Assembly (NCBI GenBank): GCA_018241865.1
Contig: JAFECY010000150.1
Location: forward strand, 1 to 5,354
From: Pseudomonadota bacterium
GTDB lineage: Bacteria > Pseudomonadota > Gammaproteobacteria > Burkholderiales > Burkholderiaceae_D
Length of the DNA: 5,354 nucleotides
Reading direction: 5' to 3'
This document shows positions 1 to 5,354 of the stretch, one piece after another (position 1 is the stretch's first letter; every line of letters begins with the position of its first letter). The translations under genes and the position numbers were made by a program. The notes beneath the pieces were generated by a model that was not told the DNA's origin, ran no database searches, and saw only the letters and a list, made by a program, of their open reading frames with translations.

Positions 1-524
1 ACGATGTGCAGCAACGCCACCGCCAAGATAAAGCCGCCGAAGAACCAATTGGCGACGTAGATATGCGACACCTTGCGCTTCAACAACGTGCCGAAAAACA
101 CCACCGCATACGACACCCAAACGATGGCGAGCAGAATATCAATCGGCCATTCCAGTTCGGCGTATTCCTTGCCTTGCGTCATACCCATCGGCAGCGTAAT
201 AACGGCAGCGACGATCACTGCTTGCCAACCCCAGAACGTGAACGCGGCCAAGCCGTCGGAGAACAGGCGAGTCTGACATGTCCGCTGCACCACGTAATAC
301 GAGGTGGCAAACAGGCCGCAACCGCCGAAGGCAAAAATCGCGGCATTGGTGTGCAATGGCCGTAATCGACCGTAACTCAGCCAAGCAATGTCGAAATTCA
401 GCGCCGGCCATGCGAGTTGGGCGGCGATGAACACCCCCACCAGCATGCTCACCACGCCCCAGACCACCGTCGCCATGGCGAATTGCCGGACGACCTTGTA
501 GTTATAGTCAAGCGCTCTATTCAC
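1..524 (-). CDS. ccoN: CcoN, cbb3-type cytochrome c oxidase subunit I (partial, N-terminal 174 codons)
   Basis: This is the catalytic subunit of the cbb3 terminal oxidase, an inner-membrane protein that reduces oxygen to water and carries low-spin haem b, high-spin haem b3 and CuB. The visible part starts [15 protein letters not shown] and contains GRLRPLHTN at residues 52-60; H58 is the expected low-spin haem b ligand. It continues through FAFGG (65-69), the FWGWQ stretch (97-101), [12 protein letters not shown] (119-130) and the [11 protein letters not shown] block (154-164), all hallmarks of CcoN rather than of aa3 oxidases. About four hydrophobic segments are present. The frame runs off the window at position 1; the family is usually about 475 residues, so roughly 300 residues, including the CuB histidines, are missing. 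The GTG start at 524-522 is chosen because a GGGAG Shine-Dalgarno lies 7 nt upstream and the N-terminus has the usual family length; the first in-frame ATG (codon 17) falls inside the conserved region. Regulation is probably by the FNR-type site at 583-602. Confidence 0.96.
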   Translation of the reverse strand, partial: MNRALDYNYKVVRQFAMATVVWGVVSMLVGVFIAAQLAWPALNFDIAWLSYGRLRPLHTNAAIFAFGGCGLFATSYYVVQRTCQTRLFSDGLAAFTFWGWQAVIVAAVITLPMGMTQGKEYAELEWPIDILLAIVWVSYAVVFFGTLLKRKVSHIYVANWFFGGFILAVALLHI

Positions 525-531
525 GAGCCTT

Positions 532-536
532 CTCCC
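532..536 (-). promoter_or_regulatory. Ribosome binding site of ccoN
   Basis: The minus strand reads GGGAGAAGG just before the GTG codon. GGGAG sits 7 nt from the start codon, which supports GTG at 524-522 as the true start in place of the internal ATG at codon 17. Confidence 0.75.
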
Positions 537-552
537 AATACGACGTAAATAA

Positions 553-568
553 CCGCGAGGTTACGCGG
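553..568. repeat. Short inverted repeat around the candidate -10 element
   Basis: CCGCG (553-557) and CGCGG (564-568) form perfect 5-bp arms around a 6-base centre that is the proposed -10 element. If transcription of ccoN starts near 551 the repeat is not in that RNA, and would be a DNA site such as a repressor operator. In read-through RNA from ccoS it could form a small GC-only stem. A 5-bp palindrome can arise by chance, so function is unproven. Confidence 0.35.
558..563 (-). promoter_or_regulatory. Candidate -10 element of the ccoN promoter
   Basis: The minus strand reads TAACCT here. It keeps the most important -10 positions (T1, A2 and final T) but matches the TATAAT consensus at only 3 of 6 bases. 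Its value is in its position: it lies about 30-34 bases downstream of the centre of the FNR-type palindrome, exactly where the -10 falls when an FNR-family activator binds at -41.5 (class II geometry). That would place the transcript start near 551 and give a leader of about 27 nt before ccoN. This is inference from spacing; no mapped start is available. Confidence 0.4.
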
Positions 569-577
569 AACAGACAG

Positions 578-602
578 AAAAAACTTTGATATGCATCAAA
601 GT
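578..602 (-). terminator. Possible weak intrinsic terminator after ccoS, coincident with the FNR site
   Basis: Read as RNA from the ccoS side, the FNR palindrome can fold into an 8-bp stem with a GCAU loop. Six T residues (583-578) follow immediately, the first of them being the last base of the stem. The hairpin begins 8 nt after the ccoS stop codon, a typical place for a terminator. Against this, the stem has only two G-C pairs, far weaker than usual intrinsic terminators, so the U-tract could be coincidental and read-through into ccoN would be expected at least in part. Confidence 0.35.
583..602 (-). promoter_or_regulatory. FNR/ANR-type binding site upstream of ccoN
   Basis: The core TTGAT (586-590), a 4-bp spacer and ATCAA (595-599) match the FNR/ANR consensus half-sites perfectly. 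The symmetry extends outward to ACTTTGAT/ATCAAAGT, 8-bp arms in total. The site is centred 68 bp upstream of the ccoN GTG. FNR-family regulators (FNR, ANR, FixK) activate cbb3 oxidase operons under low oxygen in many proteobacteria, so oxygen-responsive activation of ccoN is the expected role. The core alone cannot tell FNR/ANR (Fe-S oxygen sensors) from FixK or Dnr-type relatives. Confidence 0.88.
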
Positions 603-610
603 GCCGAAAA

Positions 611-799
611 TCAACTCCCACTCTCAGAGCCCGGATGATGGTTTTTCGCCTCTTCTGGGCGGTCATCATCCTGCAGCACCCGCAAAGCCGGGCCGACCAT
701 GTCGTCGAACTGACCACTGTCGGACATGCGAAAGAATACCCAAATCGCCAGAAAAACGATGGCAATACTGAGCGGGATCAATAAATACAGCGCTTCCAT
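611..799 (-). CDS. ccoS: CcoS, cbb3-type cytochrome oxidase assembly protein
   Basis: CcoS is a small single-span inner-membrane protein needed to insert the haem and copper cofactors of subunit I; mutants of other bacteria assemble an inactive cbb3 oxidase. The 62-residue product has an N-terminal membrane segment (about residues 3-23, YLLIPLSIAIVFLAIWVFF), then the family signature SGQFDDMVGPALRVLQDDD at 28-46, with the FDD and DDD acidic clusters. The hydrophilic, variable tail contains an adjacent His pair (54-55). The length fits the family, usually about 45-75 residues. The ATG at 799-797 lies 11 nt after the ccoI stop. No clear Shine-Dalgarno is visible upstream (the region reads ACAAGACAAC), so translation probably depends on coupling to ccoI. 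A longer frame runs upstream but lies inside ccoI and has no family support. Confidence 0.95.
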   Translation of the reverse strand: MEALYLLIPLSIAIVFLAIWVFFRMSDSGQFDDMVGPALRVLQDDDRPEEAKNHHPGSESGS

Positions 800-810
800 G
801 TGTTGTCTTG

Positions 811-3252
811 TCACGAGTGTGCCGGTAGTCGCCGCAGGCGCAAGGCATTGAGCACCACCAGCGCCGAACTCAGCGCCATCCCTACCCCCGACAGCCAAGG
901 GCTGAGCAATCCCAACGCGGCGGCGGGGATCGCCAGCAAATTGTACAGCGTGGCCCAAGTCAGGTTTTGACGCACCACGCGCATCGCCCGCGTTGCCGTG
1001 GCGGCGGTATCGACTAACGAACCCAGCCGGCCGGACAAGAGCACCGTATCGGCATGCGTTTGCGCCAACGCTGCGCCGCTACCCATGGCAAAGGACACAT
1101 CCGCAGCGCGCAGCACGGCAGCATCGTTGATGCCATCCCCCACCATCGCGACCACCGCCCCGCCCTGCTGCAATGCCTGCACGAAATCGAGCTTCTGCGC
1201 CGGCAGATGGTCGCCGTGCGATGCGGCGATACCCAGCGCAGTAGCGACGCGCTGTGCGCTGTGCTGGCGGTCGCCGCTCAAGAGGACCACCTGCTTGCCC
1301 TGTCGTTGGAAATACCGCACCACTTCGATCGCATCGGCACGCAGCGCGTCGGCTAGCTCGAAGCGCGCCAGCCACGCACCGTCCGCGCCCAAATACACCG
1401 TGCTGCTCACTTGCGCTGCTTCATCCGCGTCGCTGACCGATGATAGCCCGGCCAATTCGGCGACAAAGGTACGACTGCCAAGCCGATAACGCCGGCCATC
1501 GATCATGCCTTCCATGCCGCTGCCCGCCGTGTGGCGACAGTCGGATGTGCGTGACGTGGAAGCTGCGGCAATCTGTGCCGCCGCTGTGATGGCTCGCGCC
1601 AGCGGGTGCGCGCTGCCGATTTCCAAGCTGGCGGCAATGCCGAGGCAGACAGGTTCCGGCAATGCGCCCAAGATTTGCACGCGCTGCAAAACCGGCCGGC
1701 CTTCTGTCAGCGTACCGGTTTTGTCAAAGATGACGTGCGTCGCGCGATGCAGCGTTTCCAGCACATGGCCTTGCACCACCAGCACACCGCGCCGCAGTAG
1801 GCTATCGCTAGCCGCCGCCAGTGCGGTTGGCGTCGCCAGCGACAGCGCGCAAGGGCAAGACACCACCAACAAGGCGATGGCAATCGACCAAGCGCGTGTC
1901 GGTTCGATCATGTACCACAGCGCGAACACCAACACGGTTAACAACAGCAAACCGGCGACGAACCAAGCTGCCACCTTATCCGCCCACATGGCCAATTGCG
2001 GCTTGCCCATGCCGGCTTGCTCGATCAGTCGCACCAGATTCGACAAGGTGCTATCACGCGTTGTTTTCGTCACCCGTAACAGCACCGCTTGGCTGACGTT
2101 GATCGCGCCGCCAAGCAGCGTATCGCCGGCGCGCATATGTTGCGGTCGGCTTTCGCCGGTCAGTAGCGACAAATCCAGTTCGGCTTCGCCGGCAAGTAGG
2201 ATGCCGTCGGCGGCGATCGCTTCGCCCGGTTTGACCATGATGACATCGCCGACTTGCAACTGCGCCGGTGCGATCGTTTCGGTGTCGTAACTAGATGGGT
2301 AGCGCGGTAGGTGCGTGGTTGCCGGCGGCAAGGCATGTTGTAATCGCTCCAACGAAGCGGCGGCCTTGCGGCGCGACTGCAGCTCCAGATAGCGACTACC
2401 CAGCAGCAAGAAAATGAACATCGTGACCGAATCGAAATACACATCGCCGCTGCCACGCCAAGTCGCCACGGCGCTGCCGACAAACGCCGCTGCGATGCCC
2501 AGCGCAACCGGCACATCCATGCCGGCACGTCGATTTCGCACGTCATGCCACGCACCGCGAAAGAACGGCAGCGCCGAATAACACACCGCCGGCACAGTCA
2601 ACAGCAAACTAGCCCAGCGCAGCAACGCGGCCATCTCGGCATCGAGGTCGGTGGCGAAATAAGTCGGCGCCGCGTACATCATCACCTGCATCATGCACAG
2701 TCCGGCGACGAACAGTTGTCGGAACAATGTCTTGCCGGCTCGGCGCAATTGCGCCTCATGTCGCGCCGGGTCGTAAGGATAGGCACGATAGCCGATGTCA
2801 CGCAGCGCGCGCAGGATGTCGCTGGTCTTGCAACGCGAGCGATCCCAGCGCGCGTGTAGTTTTTCGGTGGCGACGTTGAGTGCAGCGCTCTGCACGCCGG
2901 GCAAACGCGTCAAGCGGCGTTCGATCAGCCAGACGCAAGCGGCGCAGCGTATGCCTTCGACTGAAAAAGATGCCTCGCCGTCTGCCGCGCCGCCATCGTC
3001 ATCGTTTGGTGCGTCGTATAGCAGCAGTTCCGGCGGCGTCAGCGTATCTAACTCGGTCTTATCCGCATAGCTCGACCGTTCGCGATAATAATCGTCGAGT
3101 CCGGCCGCGACGATAGCTTGTGCGACCGCCTGACAACCGGGGCAACACATGTTTTGCGCATGGCCGTCGATCTCGACTTGCCAATGCGCGTCGGCCGGTA
3201 GCGGCAAGCCGCAATGGAAGCATTCTACCGACAGTGGCATCACGGCATTCAT
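811..3252 (-). CDS. ccoI: CcoI/FixI, copper-exporting P1B-type ATPase for cbb3 oxidase assembly
   Basis: This ATP-driven copper pump of the inner membrane belongs to the CcoI/FixI (CopA2-like) group, which supplies copper for the CuB centre of cbb3 oxidase. The product is 813 residues. The N-terminus has a cysteine module typical of this group (C11-x2-C14 and CCPGC, 36-40), then an HMA domain with GIRCAAC (C103, C106). Membrane segments follow at about 177-198, 208-231, 245-264, 270-287, 427-448, 455-478, 765-782 and 786-802. Catalytic motifs are all intact: TGES (365-368), the metal-site CPC (466-468), phosphorylation motif DKTGT (510-514), HP of the nucleotide domain (549-550) and GDGIND (705-710). 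YN (770-771) and MALSS (792-796) are the P1B-1 copper(I) signature in the last two helices. The ATG at 3252-3250 is chosen because GGGAGGT lies 8 nt upstream and it overlaps the preceding stop as ATGA; a frame extension of 15 codons upstream reads into the TauE/SafE gene. Confidence 0.96.
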   Translation of the reverse strand: MNAVMPLSVECFHCGLPLPADAHWQVEIDGHAQNMCCPGCQAVAQAIVAAGLDDYYRERSSYADKTELDTLTPPELLLYDAPNDDDGGAADGEASFSVEGIRCAACVWLIERRLTRLPGVQSAALNVATEKLHARWDRSRCKTSDILRALRDIGYRAYPYDPARHEAQLRRAGKTLFRQLFVAGLCMMQVMMYAAPTYFATDLDAEMAALLRWASLLLTVPAVCYSALPFFRGAWHDVRNRRAGMDVPVALGIAAAFVGSAVATWRGSGDVYFDSVTMFIFLLLGSRYLELQSRRKAAASLERLQHALPPATTHLPRYPSSYDTETIAPAQLQVGDVIMVKPGEAIAADGILLAGEAELDLSLLTGESRPQHMRAGDTLLGGAINVSQAVLLRVTKTTRDSTLSNLVRLIEQAGMGKPQLAMWADKVAAWFVAGLLLLTVLVFALWYMIEPTRAWSIAIALLVVSCPCALSLATPTALAAASDSLLRRGVLVVQGHVLETLHRATHVIFDKTGTLTEGRPVLQRVQILGALPEPVCLGIAASLEIGSAHPLARAITAAAQIAAASTSRTSDCRHTAGSGMEGMIDGRRYRLGSRTFVAELAGLSSVSDADEAAQVSSTVYLGADGAWLARFELADALRADAIEVVRYFQRQGKQVVLLSGDRQHSAQRVATALGIAASHGDHLPAQKLDFVQALQQGGAVVAMVGDGINDAAVLRAADVSFAMGSGAALAQTHADTVLLSGRLGSLVDTAATATRAMRVVRQNLTWATLYNLLAIPAAALGLLSPWLSGVGMALSSALVVLNALRLRRLPAHS

Positions 3253-4025
3253 GGATGCCCACCTCCCGGCGGCGTCAAACAAAAAGCCGCCAGCCAACCG
3301 ATATCGACTCCATGCACCGCGCGCAGCATTCCGACCACGCCAAACAGCAGCACCACCAAACCGCCGATTAAACGCACGCTGCGTATCTGCATCGTTTCGC
3401 GCAGTCGCGCACCGAATGCACCCAACGCCAGCAACATCGGCAAAGTGCCTAGACCGAAAGCCAGCATGGTGAGCGCACCACCGCTCGCCGAACCGCTCAG
3501 CGCCGCCGTCAGCAAAGCGCTATACACCATGCCGCATGGCACCCAGCCCCACAGTCCGCCCAGCGCCAACGCTTTGCCGAGGTGATCGACTGGCAATAAA
3601 TATTTCAAGAGAAATTGCACGCGCCGCCACAGCAATGCGCCAAGCGATTCCAGTCGCACCAAGCCGCGCCAGACATCCATCAAATACAAACCGAGCGCAA
3701 TCAACATCAAATTAGCCAGCCAGTACAAGGCGATCTGGAACGACGACAGGCCGGACAAGGTACGGACGCCGTCCGCTAAACCGCCGGCCAACGCGCCGGC
3801 CAACATATAACTACTGATGCGACCGATGTTGTAAGCGAGGATGCGTAACGTGTTGTCCAGCACCAGCGCCCGAGCCTGATTACCCGCCACGGTCACCGCT
3901 ACCGGAAAAGGTCGGCGCGTCGGTGTCGAGGCCGTGAAAGCGCCGACGATGCCACCGCACATGCCGATGCAATGCACACTGCCGAGCAGACCGACCATGA
4001 AGATCGGGAAAAACGCCCCGCTCAT
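3249..4025 (-). CDS. TauE/SafE-family (UreH-like) integral membrane protein of the cbb3 cluster
   Basis: This is a 258-residue, highly hydrophobic protein with about six membrane segments (roughly 5-30, 63-85, 96-118, 155-175, 182-205, 216-238). It belongs to the sulfite exporter TauE/SafE / UreH-like transmembrane group that commonly lies next to ccoI, ccoS and hemN in proteobacteria; as I recall, Pseudomonas has a homologue between ccoS and hemN. The first helix carries GSVHCIGMCGG (15-25) with H18, C19, M22 and C23, and a second conserved patch reads GWVPCGMVYSAL (160-171) with C164. Such His/Cys/Met residues inside membrane helices could bind copper or another soft metal, but transport of copper, sulfite or anything else has not been shown by this sequence, and the family name is not evidence of sulfite export. 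The ATG at 4025-4023 has AGGAGG 8 nt upstream, overlapping the hemN stop codon. The end overlaps ccoI by 4 nt. No gene symbol is assigned because none is well established. Confidence 0.88.
   Translation of the reverse strand: MSGAFFPIFMVGLLGSVHCIGMCGGIVGAFTASTPTRRPFPVAVTVAGNQARALVLDNTLRILAYNIGRISSYMLAGALAGGLADGVRTLSGLSSFQIALYWLANLMLIALGLYLMDVWRGLVRLESLGALLWRRVQFLLKYLLPVDHLGKALALGGLWGWVPCGMVYSALLTAALSGSASGGALTMLAFGLGTLPMLLALGAFGARLRETMQIRSVRLIGGLVVLLFGVVGMLRAVHGVDIGWLAAFCLTPPGGGHP
3261..3267 (-). promoter_or_regulatory. Ribosome binding site of ccoI
   Basis: The minus strand reads GGGAGGT inside the last codons of the TauE/SafE gene. GGAGGT ends 8 nt before the ATG at 3252-3250. It decides the ccoI start and, with the ATGA overlap, indicates translational coupling of the two genes. 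Confidence 0.8.
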
Positions 4026-4033
4026 CGCGCCGC

Positions 4034-4039
4034 CCTCCT
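4034..4039 (-). promoter_or_regulatory. Ribosome binding site of the TauE/SafE gene
   Basis: A consensus AGGAGG lies 8 nt before the ATG at 4025-4023 and shares its first base with the last base of the hemN TGA stop (4041-4039). Ribosomes finishing hemN would be placed directly on the next initiation site. Confidence 0.82.
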
Positions 4040-5354
4040 CAGATGGTTTTCGAGTAACGCTGCGGCTCGATCCGTATCGTTTTTGGTGCGGCCGCCAGAT
4101 AACGGTCGAACGCCATGCAGATATTGCGGATCAGAAGTCGGCCTTTCTGCGTGACCGTCAGCCAGTCCGGCTCGATGACGAGCAAGCCATCTCGTTCCAT
4201 TTCGCGCAAGCTGGTCAGCTCGGCCGCGAAATACTGGGCAAAGGTGATCGGGTAGCCTTGTTCGATAGAGGCGATCGACAATTCGAAATTGCACATCAAC
4301 ATTTGAATGATGAAACGTCGCAGTATATCGTCCATGCTGAGCTTGATGCCGCGCTCGATCGGTAATTCATTGTTGTCGAGGCGGTCGTAGTAAGCATCGA
4401 GTGTTTTGACGTTTTGGCTGTAAGTTGCCCCAACCGCGCCAATCGCCGACACACCGCAAGCGATCAGGTTGGCATCGGCATGGGTCGAATAGCCTTGAAA
4501 ATTGCGATGCAACAGCCCTTGCCGTTGCGCCACGGCCAGACTGTCGTCCGGTTTGGCGAAATGATCCATGCCGATATACACATAACCGGCCTCGTTCAAC
4601 CGTCGTATGCACAAGCCGAGCATATCGAGTTTGGCGTCGGCACTGGGCAAATCTTCTTCTGCAATGCGCCGCTGCGGCTTGAACACATGCGGCATATGCG
4701 CGTAGTTGTAGATGGCGATGCGATCTGGATCGGCGGCAATCACTTTAGACAGCGTTTGCGCCATCGTCATGACGTTTTGCTTTGGTAAGCCATAGATCAG
4801 ATCCACGCTGATCGAATGGAATCGCGCCTCGCGCGCCGCTTGGATTGCCTCCAAAGTTTGGCTTTCCGGCTGGATGCGATTGACGGCTTTCTGCACCTCG
4901 GGATCGAAATCCTGCACGCCCAAGCTCAAACGGTTGAAGCCGAGTCCGCGCAAATTGTGGATGCGCTGCGGCGAAACCGTGCGCGGGTCGATCTCGATCG
5001 AATATTCACCGACCTCGTCGGGCGCAAACACGAAGCAGTGACGCAGATGCGCCATCAATTCGATCAACTGTTCGTCGGAAAAATACGTCGGCGTGCCGCC
5101 GCCGAAATGCAATTGTTCAACGTGGTTGATGCCCGCCAGCAGATTGCCCTGCATCGCGATTTCGCGTTTCAGATAAGCGAGATAAGTCGCCGCCTTGCTG
5201 CGATCTTTGGTGATGATTTTATTGCAGGCGCAGTAGTAGCAAAGGTTGGCGCAGAACGGAATGTGCAAATACAACGAGAGCGGCGAACGGCCGCCGCGCG
5301 TGCGTATGCCGGCGACGGCCTGGAGGTAATCGGCGTAATCGAATTCATCGGAAA
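4039..5354 (-). CDS. hemN: HemN, oxygen-independent coproporphyrinogen III dehydrogenase (partial, N-terminus off the window)
   Basis: This cytoplasmic radical SAM enzyme oxidatively decarboxylates coproporphyrinogen III to protoporphyrinogen IX without oxygen, the step HemF performs aerobically. In all, 437 residues are visible and the frame is open to the window edge. The fragment starts SDEFDYADYLQAV, matching about residue 33 of E. coli HemN, so roughly 30 residues are missing. The Fe-S motif CANLCYYCAC (34-43) has all four HemN cysteines (C34, C38, C41, C43), preceded by the LYLHIPF stretch. GGGTPTY (84-90) is the SAM-binding glycine motif; IEIDPR (119-124; E120), GVQDF (145-149; Q147), VNR (R159) and DLIYGLPK (184-191; D184) match the SAM-contact positions. 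The C-terminal signature LLIRNICMAFDRYL (406-419) marks true HemN as opposed to the haem chaperone HemW. The TTG at 5274-5272 is an internal leucine, not a start. The neighbours indicate haem supply for cbb3 oxidase; the promoter is outside the window. Confidence 0.97.
   Translation of the reverse strand, partial: SDEFDYADYLQAVAGIRTRGGRSPLSLYLHIPFCANLCYYCACNKIITKDRSKAATYLAYLKREIAMQGNLLAGINHVEQLHFGGGTPTYFSDEQLIELMAHLRHCFVFAPDEVGEYSIEIDPRTVSPQRIHNLRGLGFNRLSLGVQDFDPEVQKAVNRIQPESQTLEAIQAAREARFHSISVDLIYGLPKQNVMTMAQTLSKVIAADPDRIAIYNYAHMPHVFKPQRRIAEEDLPSADAKLDMLGLCIRRLNEAGYVYIGMDHFAKPDDSLAVAQRQGLLHRNFQGYSTHADANLIACGVSAIGAVGATYSQNVKTLDAYYDRLDNNELPIERGIKLSMDDILRRFIIQMLMCNFELSIASIEQGYPITFAQYFAAELTSLREMERDGLLVIEPDWLTVTQKGRLLIRNICMAFDRYLAAAPKTIRIEPQRYSKTI

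Noticed and set aside
517..765. Minus-strand 82-codon frame covering the ccoS-ccoN gap
   Set aside because: It overlaps both ccoS and the start of ccoN in a different frame, runs through the FNR site, and has no recognisable domain.
611..958. A longer 115-codon frame for ccoS starting at 958
   Set aside because: The extra 53 residues overlap the ccoI coding sequence in another frame and do not resemble CcoS, whose family begins directly with the membrane segment found at the 799 start.
1505..2290. Plus-strand open frame of 261 codons, with others at 998-1489, 1821-2096 and 3214-3585
   Set aside because: These lie antisense within ccoI or across the TauE/SafE-ccoI junction. Their translations are low-complexity (rich in Ala, Ser, Thr, Arg, Pro) with no recognisable domain, as expected for shadows of GC-rich genes.
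3253..3297. A 15-codon N-terminal extension of ccoI
   Set aside because: It lies wholly within the TauE/SafE coding region, and the downstream ATG has a consensus ribosome binding site and an ATGA junction.
3783..3804. Tandem 12-bp-period repeat GCCGGCCAAC
   Set aside because: It encodes the repeated Leu-Ala-Gly pattern of a membrane helix (LAGALAGGLA); small in-frame repetition from biased codons, with no sign of an expanding repeat or regulatory role.
5272..5274. TTG as a possible start codon of hemN
   Set aside because: The frame continues upstream to the window edge with 26 further codons that match the HemN N-terminal region; the TTG encodes the conserved leucine of the LYLHIPF stretch.

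Overview
This window is a compact chromosomal segment for making and supplying a cbb3-type (high oxygen affinity) haem-copper cytochrome oxidase. All five genes lie on the minus strand, so transcription runs from high to low coordinates. In that order they are hemN (5' end off the window), a TauE/SafE (UreH-like) membrane protein, ccoI (FixI-type copper-exporting P-type ATPase), ccoS, and ccoN (oxidase catalytic subunit; only the first 174 codons are present). Protein sequence, gene order and moderately high GC (judged by eye) suggest a proteobacterium that respires at low oxygen. A betaproteobacterium seems most likely because ccoI-ccoS run directly into ccoN, but this is inference from gene content and not a taxonomic assignment.

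Layout: 4039-5354 is hemN, the oxygen-independent coproporphyrinogen III dehydrogenase. Only 13 nt separate it from the TauE/SafE gene (4025-3249), which has a strong ribosome binding site overlapping the hemN stop. That gene overlaps ccoI (3252-811) by an ATGA junction. ccoI is followed after 11 nt by ccoS (799-611). These four genes look like one tightly coupled transcription unit whose promoter lies outside the window. The only real intergenic space is the 86 nt at 525-610 between ccoS and ccoN. It holds a textbook FNR/ANR box (TTGAT-N4-ATCAA), a plausible -10 element at class II activator spacing, a second small inverted repeat around that -10, and a good ribosome binding site for a GTG start of ccoN. 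On the sense strand the FNR palindrome is followed directly by six T residues, so the same bases could also act as a weak terminator for the upstream unit.

How the genes work together: HemN supplies haem precursor when oxygen is scarce. CcoI moves copper across the inner membrane for the CuB site of CcoN, and CcoS is needed for cofactor insertion. The TauE/SafE protein is a conserved but poorly characterised neighbour that carries a potential metal-binding His-Cys-Met-Cys cluster. CcoN is the catalytic subunit itself. The remaining oxidase genes (ccoO, ccoP and probably ccoQ, ccoG, ccoH) are expected just beyond position 1.

I found no mobile element, CRISPR array, tRNA, rRNA or foreign-looking island, and no evidence of an undescribed system. 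The points most worth a second look are the architecture of the ccoS-ccoN intergenic region and the uncharacterised TauE/SafE protein.
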